Shown here piece by piece: positions 57,250 through 64,000 of a stretch of DNA of 64,000 nucleotides (positions are counted from its first letter, which is position 1; each line of letters begins with the position of its first letter). The DNA is from Bordetella genomosp. 7 (GTDB lineage Bacteria; Pseudomonadota; Gammaproteobacteria; Burkholderiales; Burkholderiaceae_B). A program made the position numbers and the translations under genes. The notes under the pieces are model-generated. The model was not told where the DNA came from. It saw only the letters and a program-made list of their open reading frames with translations, and did no database searches. The stretch covers positions 186,001-250,000 of the forward strand of contig NZ_NEVK01000001.1 in NCBI RefSeq assembly GCF_002261265.1, in the 5' to 3' direction.

Positions 57250-58494
57250 GTGCGCGTAGCCATAATCGGGGGCGGCCCGGCGGGCCTGATGGCGGCCGAG
57301 GTCCTGGCGCGCCGGGGCATACAGGCCGACGTATACGACAGCATGCCGTCGGTGGGCCGCAAGTTCCTGCTGGCGGGGCGCGGCGGGCTCAACCTGACGC
57401 ATAGCGAACCTGCGGGGCGCTTCAGCCAGCGATACGGCGCGCGCAGCGCCGCCGTGGCCGGCTGGCTGCGGCACTTTGATGCCGACGCGATGCGCGAATG
57501 GGCGCATGGGCTGGGCATAGATACGTTCGTCGGCTCGTCCGGCCGGGTGTTCCCGCGCGAAATGAAGGCGGCCCCGCTGTTGCGAGCCTGGCTGTCGCGG
57601 CTGCGCGCGGCCGGCGTGCGCCTGCACATGCGGCACCGCTGGACGGGCTGGCCCGACGCCGCCGCGGCCGCGGCGCACACGCTGCACTTCGATACTCCGC
57701 AGGGCGCCGTGGTGGCGCAGGCCGACGCCGTCGTCCTGGCGCTGGGCGGAGCAAGCTGGGCGCGCCTGGGCTCGGACGGCGCCTGGGTGCCCGGCCTGCG
57801 GGCGTGCAGGGTGGACGTCGCGTCATTGCGGCCCGCCAATTGCGGCTTCGATGTCGACTGGAGCGCTCATCTGCGCGAACGCTGCGCCGGCATGCCCGTG
57901 AAATCCGTGGCCATGGCGCCCGACGACCATGGCGCGCCGGGCACATGGCGGCGCGGCGAGTTCGTGTTGACCGCCACCGGGGTCGAGGGCAGCCTGGTCT
58001 ATGCCTTGTCCGCGCCGCTGCGCGACGCCATCGATGCGCGGGGCGCGACAGTGGCGTGGCTGGATTTGCTGCCCGATCTGTCTGCCGACCGCGTGGCCGC
58101 CCAGGTGGCGCATCCGCGCGGTGCGCGTTCAATGGCCAGCCATCTGCAGAGCCGGCTCGGGCTCAAGGGAGTCAAGGCGGCTTTGCTGCGGGAATGCGCC
58201 GAGCCCCAGGCCTGGAGCGATATGGCGCTGCTGGCCCGCTGCATCAAGGCGCTGCCGGTGCGCCTGCTGCGTGCCCGCCCGATCGACGAGGCCATCAGCA
58301 GCGCGGGCGGTGTGACCCTGGAAGCCCTTGATTCCGGCCTGATGCTCAAGGCGCTGCCCGGCGTCTTTTGCGCCGGCGAAATGCTGGACTGGGAAGCGCC
58401 CACGGGCGGCTATCTGCTGACCGCCTGCATGGCCAGCGCCGTGGTGGCCGCCGAAGCGGTACACGCCTATCTGGACGCGCCCCTGGCCGCCTGA
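57250..58494 (+). CDS. BaiN/YhiN (HI0933)-family flavoprotein
   Basis: 414-residue NAD(P)/FAD-dependent oxidoreductase-like protein. The dinucleotide motif is VAIIGGGPAGLMAAEVLARR at residues 3-22. GRKFLLAGRGGLNLTHSE and the C-terminal FCAGEMLDWEAPTGGYLL are family signatures. The GTG start is nine bases after the large oxidoreductase stop, so the two are probably co-transcribed. Reaction unknown in most bacteria. Confidence 0.9.
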   Translation: MRVAIIGGGPAGLMAAEVLARRGIQADVYDSMPSVGRKFLLAGRGGLNLTHSEPAGRFSQRYGARSAAVAGWLRHFDADAMREWAHGLGIDTFVGSSGRVFPREMKAAPLLRAWLSRLRAAGVRLHMRHRWTGWPDAAAAAAHTLHFDTPQGAVVAQADAVVLALGGASWARLGSDGAWVPGLRACRVDVASLRPANCGFDVDWSAHLRERCAGMPVKSVAMAPDDHGAPGTWRRGEFVLTATGVEGSLVYALSAPLRDAIDARGATVAWLDLLPDLSADRVAAQVAHPRGARSMASHLQSRLGLKGVKAALLRECAEPQAWSDMALLARCIKALPVRLLRARPIDEAISSAGGVTLEALDSGLMLKALPGVFCAGEMLDWEAPTGGYLLTACMASAVVAAEAVHAYLDAPLAA

Positions 58495-58510
58495 CGGCGT
58501 ACCAGGGGTG

Positions 58511-59278
58511 TCAGGCTTGCGGCACGGTGCGCACCGCGATGCCGGCTTTTGACAAGGCATCGCGCAGCGCCTGCGCGAACACCCTGGCGTTGGGCTGGTC
58601 GCCGTGGATGCACAGGGTATCCGCGCGCACCGGCACGTCGCGGCCGCTGACCGAGCGCACCACGCCGTCTTGCACCATGCGCAGCACCTGCGCCAGCGAC
58701 GCGCCCACCTCTTCGATCATTGCGCCCGGCTGGCTGCGCGGCGTCAGCGAGCCGTCGTCCTGATACGAGCGGTCGGCGAACACTTCATGGGCGGCCCGCA
58801 GGCCCAGTGTTTCGGCCTCGCTGACCAGGTGGCTGCCGGCCAGGCCGTACAGCACCAGGCTGGCGTCGACATCGCGCACCGCGCGGCAGATGGCCTGCGC
58901 CAGCGCCGCGTCCTTGGCTGCCATGTTGTACAGCGCCCCGTGCGGCTTGACGTGGTGCAGGCGCGTGCCCTGGCTGGCGGCCACGCCGGCCAGCGCGCCC
59001 ACCTGGTAAACCACCATGTCGTAGGCTTCTTGGGGCGTGATCTGCATGGTGCGGCGGCCGAAGCCGGCCAGGTCGGGCAGGCTCGGATGGGCGCCTACCG
59101 CCACGTTGCGGTCCCGCGCCGCGGTCACTGTCTTGCGCATGGTGGACGGGTCGCCGCCATGGAAGCCGCACGCGACGTTGGCCGACGTGACGAAATCCAG
59201 GACGGCCTCATCGTTGCCCATGGTCCAGGCGCCGTAGCTTTCGCCCATGTCGCAGTTAAGGTCGATGGCGGAACTCAT
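58511..59278 (-). CDS. pxpA: 5-oxoprolinase subunit PxpA (LamB/YcsF family)
   Basis: 255 residues. DLNCDMGESYGAW, NVACGFHGGDP, GAHPSLPDLAGFGRR and CIHGD are family motifs. With PxpB and PxpC it hydrolyses 5-oxoproline to glutamate using ATP. Start ATG at 59278 after a GAGG site; 10 bp after pxpC. Last gene of the cluster. Confidence 0.94.
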   Translation of the reverse strand: MSSAIDLNCDMGESYGAWTMGNDEAVLDFVTSANVACGFHGGDPSTMRKTVTAARDRNVAVGAHPSLPDLAGFGRRTMQITPQEAYDMVVYQVGALAGVAASQGTRLHHVKPHGALYNMAAKDAALAQAICRAVRDVDASLVLYGLAGSHLVSEAETLGLRAAHEVFADRSYQDDGSLTPRSQPGAMIEEVGASLAQVLRMVQDGVVRSVSGRDVPVRADTLCIHGDQPNARVFAQALRDALSKAGIAVRTVPQA

Positions 59279-59288
59279 GTGGGTGTCC

Positions 59289-60290
59289 TCAAGCGTGAAG
59301 CAGGACGCGCAGCGGCGACAGGGCATCCTGCAATTGGGCAAAAGCGTCTTCGCGATCGCTGTCGAGTTGTTGGGCCTCGTCCAGGTTGACGCGCGCAAAG
59401 CGCACCGCCTGACCGGGGCCCATCTGCGCCAGTGCCGGCAAATCGGCCGTGATCACCTGCGCGATCTTGGGGTAGCCGCCGGTGGTCTGGCGATCGGCCA
59501 TCAGCACAATGGCTTGGCCGCCCGCGGGCACTTGTACGGTGCCATAGTTGATCGCCTCGGACAAGATCTGACGCGGGGCCGCCATGGCCAGCGGCGGGCC
59601 GTCCAGGCGGTAGCCCATGCGGTCGGATTGCGGGCTGATGCGGAATTCCGCGTGCAGCAGCTGATGGCGCGCGTCATCGGTGAACTCGTCCCAATGCGCG
59701 CCCGGCAGCACGCGGATATGACGGCGTGGCTGCACGGCCAGGGGGGAAGGCAGGTAGATGCGCAGTTGCCAGAGGCCCTGCGCGAGCTGGTCGAGTGCCT
59801 CGGGTTGCGTGGGCAGGGAGGCACGCAGGCCGATGGTGTCGCCCTTGGCCAGGGCGCGCCCCGCATGCCCGCCGAAGCCGCCGCGCAAGTAGGTGCTGCA
59901 ACTGCCCAGAACGGGTTCCAGCGCGTAACCGCCATGCACCGCCAGGTAGGCGCGTATGCCGCCGTCGGGACGGGCCGTGCGAAAGGCCAGCACATCGCCG
60001 GCGCGCGCCACCAGCGGGCGATGGCAGGGCACCGGGTCGCCGTTGAGCGTGGCCTGCAGGTCGGCCCCGCCGATGGCAAAGCAGGCGGGGGCATCGAACT
60101 GCAGCGTCGGGCCGGCCAGCGTGATCTCGAGCGTGGCCAGGTCGGCCTCATTGCCCGCCAGCAGGTTGGCCAGTCGATGCGAACGGGCGTCCATGACGCC
60201 GCCCACGGGCACCCCCAGGTGCTGGCTGCCGGTGCGGCCCATGTCCTGGAAGCTGGTGAGCAGCCCGGGCTTGAGAACGGTAATGCTCAT
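59289..60290 (-). CDS. pxpC: 5-oxoprolinase subunit PxpC (biotin-dependent carboxyltransferase-like)
   Basis: 333 residues. ITVLKPGLLTSFQDMGRTG, the central GGYALEPVLGSCSTYLRGG and DRQTTGGYPKIAQV are typical of the AHS2/PxpC family. It forms a complex with PxpB. Its ATG overlaps the pxpB stop by ATGA. Confidence 0.94.
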   Translation of the reverse strand: MSITVLKPGLLTSFQDMGRTGSQHLGVPVGGVMDARSHRLANLLAGNEADLATLEITLAGPTLQFDAPACFAIGGADLQATLNGDPVPCHRPLVARAGDVLAFRTARPDGGIRAYLAVHGGYALEPVLGSCSTYLRGGFGGHAGRALAKGDTIGLRASLPTQPEALDQLAQGLWQLRIYLPSPLAVQPRRHIRVLPGAHWDEFTDDARHQLLHAEFRISPQSDRMGYRLDGPPLAMAAPRQILSEAINYGTVQVPAGGQAIVLMADRQTTGGYPKIAQVITADLPALAQMGPGQAVRFARVNLDEAQQLDSDREDAFAQLQDALSPLRVLLHA

Positions 60291-61009
60291 CGCGCGGCCT
60301 CGCGCAGGCGGCGGAACTCCGCGGGGCCGATAGGCACGAAACGCACGCGGTCGCCGGGTTGCAGCAGGGTGGGCGCGTCGCTTGCCGGGTCGAAGAGCAC
60401 GGCGGGCGTGGCGCCGATGATGTTCCAGCCGCCCGGCGACTGGCTGGGGTACAGCACGGTCTGCCGGTTGGCGACAGCCACCGAGCCGGCGGGCACGGCG
60501 GTGCGCGGCGACGCCCGGCGCGGGATGTCGAGGCGGGCGTCGTGCACGCCCATATACGGGGCGCCCGGGGCGAACCCCAGCATGAAAACCAGGCTCTCGG
60601 CGCCGCTGTGCAATTCGATGACGGCTTCGGGCGACAGGCCGGCATGGCGCGCCACGTCGGGCAGGTCGGGGCCGTATTGGCCGCCATAGCAGACGGGAAG
60701 CTCCACGTGCCGGCCGGTCTGTGTGTCGGCCGCCACCCCCTGGGCAAGCAGCGGCTCTATCCGGGCGGCCAGTTCTTCGTAGCGCGGGCGCTGCCCGCCA
60801 CCCGGCCGGTAATGCACCGCCACCGTGACGAACGACGGCACCACGTCGGTTACGCCCGGCAGCTGCGCCAGGCGCAGCGCCTGCGCGGCGGCCAGGCACA
60901 GCCGGCCGACCTCGACATCAATGCTGTCGCCAAAGCGGATCAGCAGGCAGCGATCGCCTTGCGGCTCGATACGCCATGGCGGCGCGGGGGCGGGTGGGGG
61001 CGTGGTCAA
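60287..61009 (-). CDS. pxpB: 5-oxoprolinase subunit PxpB (AHS1 family)
   Basis: About 240 residues. PVCYGGQYGPDLPDVA, FMLGFAPGAPYMG and SPGGWNIIGATP identify the family. No ATG or GTG fits the start; TTG at 61009, 22 bp after the VOC gene stop, is the best in-frame choice, so the exact N-terminus is uncertain. Order is VOC-pxpB-pxpC-pxpA on the minus strand. Confidence 0.88.
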   Translation of the reverse strand: MTTPPPAPAPPWRIEPQGDRCLLIRFGDSIDVEVGRLCLAAAQALRLAQLPGVTDVVPSFVTVAVHYRPGGGQRPRYEELAARIEPLLAQGVAADTQTGRHVELPVCYGGQYGPDLPDVARHAGLSPEAVIELHSGAESLVFMLGFAPGAPYMGVHDARLDIPRRASPRTAVPAGSVAVANRQTVLYPSQSPGGWNIIGATPAVLFDPASDAPTLLQPGDRVRFVPIGPAEFRRLREAAR

Positions 61010-61031
61010 CAGCTTGGCGGCCCGTAGTCGG

Positions 61032-61463
61032 TTACTTGGCGAAGAGGGAATCCATGTTCTTGAACGACTTGAATTCCAGCGCGTTGCCCGACGGATCGAG
61101 GAAGAACATGGTGGCCTGCTCACCCACTTCGCCCTTGAAGCGGATGTAGGGCTCGATGACGAACTTGGTGCCCGCGTCGGTCAGCTTCTTGGCCAGGGCT
61201 TCCCAGTCTTGCATCGGCAGCACGGCGCCGAAGTGGCGTACCGGCACGTCGTGCGAATCGACCGAGCTGGTGGACTTGTGGCCGCATTCGTCCGGCGACA
61301 GGTGCGCGACGATCTGGTGACCATAGAAGTTGAAGTCCACCCATTCGTCGGAGCTGCGCCCTTCGGGACAGCCCAGCAGCTCGCCATAGAAGGCGCGGGC
61401 CTCGGCAAGGTCGCGTACGGGGAACGCCAGGTGGAAGGGGGGCAGGGTTGCAGGTGTGCTCAT
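61032..61463 (-). CDS. VOC-family (glyoxalase/dioxygenase-like) protein
   Basis: 143 residues, one vicinal-oxygen-chelate unit ([20 protein letters not shown], then [15 protein letters not shown]). Likely metal ligands are the His near residue 11 and the Glu in LEFK. It is encoded at the head of the pxp cluster, divergent from a LysR gene. Substrate unknown; linkage to 5-oxoproline metabolism is only positional. Confidence 0.85.
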   Translation of the reverse strand: MSTPATLPPFHLAFPVRDLAEARAFYGELLGCPEGRSSDEWVDFNFYGHQIVAHLSPDECGHKSTSSVDSHDVPVRHFGAVLPMQDWEALAKKLTDAGTKFVIEPYIRFKGEVGEQATMFFLDPSGNALEFKSFKNMDSLFAK

Positions 61464-61621
61464 ACGGGCTCCGGATTGCGGCAAGAGTAAATCAAAATCA
61501 AGCGTCGGGGCGGGCCGCCCGGCAACGGGCACGGCCGGCTCGCGCAGGCCTATCAGTTTAGAGATTGTTTTTTTGATCCAAAAGCGATATTTTTTTGCCC
61601 TGAGCATCAAAAAAATCGATA
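61464..61621. promoter_or_regulatory. VOC-LysR divergent promoter with T7GAT / ATCA7 inverted pair
   Basis: 158 bp between divergent genes. TTTTTTTGAT (61568-61577) and ATCAAAAAAA (61606-61615) are perfect inverted 10-mers, 28 bp apart, next to the LysR start. They may form a LysR binding region or simply promoter-proximal A/T tracts. Confidence 0.4.
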
Positions 61622-62497
61622 GTGATACGCGAATTCAAAACCTTCATGGCGGTGGCGCGCGCCGGTACGTTTACGGCGGCTGGCCGCCAGCTGGGGCTGA
61701 CCCAGTCTGCCGTCAGCGCGCAGATGCGCCGGCTCGAAGACTATCTGGGCGTGACGCTGTTCGAGCGCACCGCCAAATCGGCGGTACTCAGCGCGTCAGG
61801 CCGCGAGATGCTGCCACAGGCCGAAGAAATCGTGGCGCTGGCCGAACGCATCGCCGGCGCGGCAAGGGCGGGCCACATCAGCGGGCTGCTGCGCGTGGGC
61901 GCCATTGCCTCGGCCCAGCAAAGCCTGCTGGTGGACGCCCTGGTGCAGTTTCGCGATGCGTTTCCCGATGTGCGCGTGCGTATCGTGCCGGGCGTGTCGC
62001 TGTCTTTGCTGGGACAGGTCGACGCCGCGGAAATCGACATGGCCGTCCTGATACGCCCGCCGTTTGCGCTGCCGCCCGAGCTGGCCTGGCGGCCGCTGCT
62101 GCGCGAACCCATGGCGCTGGCGGTTCCCGCCGGTTTGCCTGCCCGGCCATGGCGCGAGCTGCTGGCCAGCCAGCCATTCATCCGCTACGACCGCACGTCG
62201 TTCGGCGGCCGCCTGGTGGATATGTTCCTGAAGAAGCACCGCATTGCGGTGCGCGAGGCGATCGAACTGGACGAAATGGAGGCCATCGCCAACCTGGTCA
62301 GGCGCGGCCTGGGCGTGGCGCTGTTGCCGCGCACGCGCCGCTTTGATGACCGGGGCCTGGACCTGTACGACCTGGGCGAAGCCGGCTTTACCCGCGATAT
62401 CGGCCTGATCGTGCGCCTGCCGCACGACCCGGCCTCGTTGGCAGGGCACCTGGCCGAATGTCTGCTGAACGCCGCGGGCATGTCCTGCGGCGGCTAA
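61622..62497 (+). CDS. LysR-family transcriptional regulator
   Basis: 291 residues. The helix-turn-helix spans [20 protein letters not shown] to [14 protein letters not shown], followed by the substrate-binding-like effector domain. GTG start at 61622. It is divergent from the VOC-pxp operon, which it probably regulates. Inducer not known. Confidence 0.9.
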   Translation: MIREFKTFMAVARAGTFTAAGRQLGLTQSAVSAQMRRLEDYLGVTLFERTAKSAVLSASGREMLPQAEEIVALAERIAGAARAGHISGLLRVGAIASAQQSLLVDALVQFRDAFPDVRVRIVPGVSLSLLGQVDAAEIDMAVLIRPPFALPPELAWRPLLREPMALAVPAGLPARPWRELLASQPFIRYDRTSFGGRLVDMFLKKHRIAVREAIELDEMEAIANLVRRGLGVALLPRTRRFDDRGLDLYDLGEAGFTRDIGLIVRLPHDPASLAGHLAECLLNAAGMSCGG

Positions 62498-62525
62498 GGC
62501 CGGCGGGCGCCAGTTTGCCCGCCGC

Positions 62526-63734
62526 TCAGGGCGTGCGGATCACGTCGCAGCGCACGGTGATGGGGTGGCTGCACAGCGCGGTCATGACGGCGTCGCTGAC
62601 TTCGCCATCCACATCGGTGATCACGTAGCCGATCTGGCCGCGCGTCTGCAGGTTCTGGCTGAGGATGTTCAGCCCCTGATCGGCGAGCAGGCTGTCCAGG
62701 GCGCCCAGCGCGCCGGGGGCATTGCGGTGCACGTGCAGGATGCGCGCGGCGCCGGCCGGCTCCAGATAGGGCAGTTCAGGGAAATTGACGGCGCTCTTGG
62801 TTGTGCCCGATTGCAGGAAGCGCACCAGTTTCTCGGCCACTTCGCGGCCGATGTTTTCCTGGGATTCCTGGGTGCTGCCGCCGATGTGCGGGGTAAGCAG
62901 CACGTTGGGCAAGCCGATCAAGGGGCTGTCAAGGGGTTCGTCCACGCCCTTGGGTTCGACCGGAAATACATCGAGCGCCGCGCCGGCCAGATGGCCCGAT
63001 GTCAGGGCGGCGTGCAGCGCGGCAATGTCCACGACGGTGCCGCGCGATGCATTGATAAGAATAGCGCCACGCTTCATGCGGGCCAGCGCATCGGCGTCGA
63101 TAATGTTCTGTGTGCTCTTGCCGCCGGGCACATGCAGCGTCACGACGTCGGCTTGCTGCAGCAATTCATCGAGCGACCCTGCGGGGCGGGCGTTGCCCAG
63201 CGGCAGCTTGGCTTCCACGTCGTGATACACCACGCGCATGCCCATCGCTTCGGCCAGCGTGCCGACCTGGGAGCCGATGTTGCCATAGCCCACGATACCC
63301 AGCGTCTTGCCGCGGGTCTCGAACGCGCCGGCGGCCGACTTGTCCCAGTGGCCCAGGTGTACGCGCGCGTTCTTCTCGGGGATGCGGCGCAGCAGCAGGA
63401 TGGCCTCGCCCAGCACCAGTTCGGCTACCGAGCGGGTGTTGGAAAACGGCGCATTGAACACCGGCACGCCGCGCTGCATGGCGGTGTTCAGGTCGACCTG
63501 GTTGGTGCCGATGCAGAAGCACCCCACCACGCGCAGATCGGGCGCGGCCGCCAGCGCTTCGGCGTCAAGGTGCGTGCGTGAGCGGATGCCCGCCACCTGC
63601 GCATCGCGCAGGGCCGCATGCAGTTCGGCGGGCGGCAGCGCGCTGGCGTGCGTGACGATATCGGTGTAGCCCGCGGCGGTGAAGACGTCGCGCGCGCGGG
63701 GGTGGATATTTTCAAACAGGACGATCTGGGCCAT
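62526..63734 (-). CDS. serA: D-3-phosphoglycerate dehydrogenase
   Basis: 402 residues; first step of serine synthesis. NAD motif GIVGYGNIGSQVGTLAEAMG (about 150-169), catalytic Arg in INASRGTVVD and His in LLTPHIGGSTQE. A C-terminal ACT domain (about 330-402) marks the serine-regulated type. ATG at 63734 is chosen over the longer frame because it gives the usual MAQIVLFENIH-like start. Confidence 0.95.
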   Translation of the reverse strand: MAQIVLFENIHPRARDVFTAAGYTDIVTHASALPPAELHAALRDAQVAGIRSRTHLDAEALAAAPDLRVVGCFCIGTNQVDLNTAMQRGVPVFNAPFSNTRSVAELVLGEAILLLRRIPEKNARVHLGHWDKSAAGAFETRGKTLGIVGYGNIGSQVGTLAEAMGMRVVYHDVEAKLPLGNARPAGSLDELLQQADVVTLHVPGGKSTQNIIDADALARMKRGAILINASRGTVVDIAALHAALTSGHLAGAALDVFPVEPKGVDEPLDSPLIGLPNVLLTPHIGGSTQESQENIGREVAEKLVRFLQSGTTKSAVNFPELPYLEPAGAARILHVHRNAPGALGALDSLLADQGLNILSQNLQTRGQIGYVITDVDGEVSDAVMTALCSHPITVRCDVIRTP

Positions 63735-63824
63735 AGAAGCTTGGTGCAAGAATGGAAGGTGATGCCCGTATTGTGGCGCAGTTCGCGCGCGCAACGCACA
63801 GAGGCCATTTGGCCGGTGTGGCGA
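63735..63824. other. Short gap upstream of serA
   Basis: 90 bp between the stop of the kinase gene and serA, both on the minus strand. It should contain the serA promoter; none is clear. Confidence 0.3.
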
Positions 63825-64000
63825 TCAGGCCGCCACGATCCGTTCCGCGGGGAAATGCAGGGCAAACGTGCTGCCCTTGCCGACTTCGCTGGTGATCAGC
63901 AGTTCGGCATCGTGCCGGATGGCGATGTGTTTGGTGATGGCCAGGCCCAGCCCTGTGCCGCCGGCGGCGCGCGAGCGGCCGCGGTCGACCCGGTAGAAGC
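63825..64000 (-). CDS. Sensor histidine kinase, C-terminal fragment (runs off the window)
   Basis: The last 58 codons of a minus-strand gene cut by the window edge. They encode FYRVDRGRSRAAGGTGLGLA, the F/G2-box of an HATPase_c domain, then KHIAIRHDAELLITSEVGKG and FPAERIVAA before the stop. The FYRVDRGRSR-G-GTGLGLAI form is common in PhoR-like phosphate sensors, but the fragment is too short to name the gene. Confidence 0.85.
   Translation of the reverse strand, partial: FYRVDRGRSRAAGGTGLGLAITKHIAIRHDAELLITSEVGKGSTFALHFPAERIVAA

Overview
The window looks like chromosomal DNA of a GC-rich betaproteobacterium, most likely family Alcaligenaceae (Bordetella/Achromobacter relatives). This is inferred from gene content: metX-metW, a Bug-type solute receptor, a DUF4148 protein, gatCAB divergent from mreBCD-mrdA-rodA, and an LPS/Kdo operon followed by hpf-ptsN-hprK. 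About 60 protein genes are supported, mostly housekeeping. No tRNA, rRNA, CRISPR array, prophage or insertion-sequence transposase was seen.

Layout. 1-4.3 kb: repeat array, metX-metW, an AmpG-like transporter and a TRIC-type channel. 4.3-9.2 kb: repeat array, gdhA (minus), an AT-rich patch with inverted GGGGACGCAT motifs, xthA (minus), pyrE and a Bug receptor (minus). 9.4-18.7 kb: gatCAB (minus) divergent from mreB-mreC-mreD-mrdA-rodA. 18.7-19.5 kb: a gene-free stretch of large palindromes. 19.5-24.7 kb: slmA, a HAD phosphatase and argB (minus), an orphan metQ (plus), a TauD-like dioxygenase and a LysR regulator. 24.7-28.6 kb: a TlpA-like protein, a BON lipoprotein, gmhA and yraN (minus) divergent from rsmI-ogt. 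28.6-35.5 kb: rlpA-rapZ, two c-type cytochromes, a MocR regulator, hprK and ptsN. 35.7-40 kb: kdsD-kdsC-lptC-lptA-lptB and hpf (minus). 40-41.3 kb: purT. 41.3-49.3 kb: repeat array, a GbsR/MarR-type regulator and the bd-oxidase operon cydA-cydB-cydX-cydD-cydC. 49.4-51.9 kb: apt, a DUF4148 repeat protein and ilvA. 51.9-52.6 kb: a second palindrome-rich gap. 52.6-58.5 kb: a YqaA-like membrane protein, a 1319-residue flavin/Fe-S oxidoreductase and a BaiN/YhiN flavoprotein. 58.5-62.5 kb: a VOC-pxpB-pxpC-pxpA 5-oxoproline cluster and a LysR gene. 62.5-64 kb: serA and the 3' end of a sensor kinase.

The striking content is non-coding structure. (1) A palindrome family built on GGTGTCAGACACC forms five separate tandem arrays, each with its own period. 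One array lies inside cydD and adds about 180 residues in frame between the membrane domain and the ATPase. (2) Three long palindromic elements have perfect 24-, 25- and 32-bp outer stems of unrelated sequence around a conserved core. (3) Four small hairpins have different but self-complementary stems, the same seven-base apex CCCTGCG and a TTCG-containing flank. Families 2 and 3 share the apex type and sit together in the same two gene-free gaps, so they may be one undescribed class of structured element. No transposase that could mobilise them is in the window.
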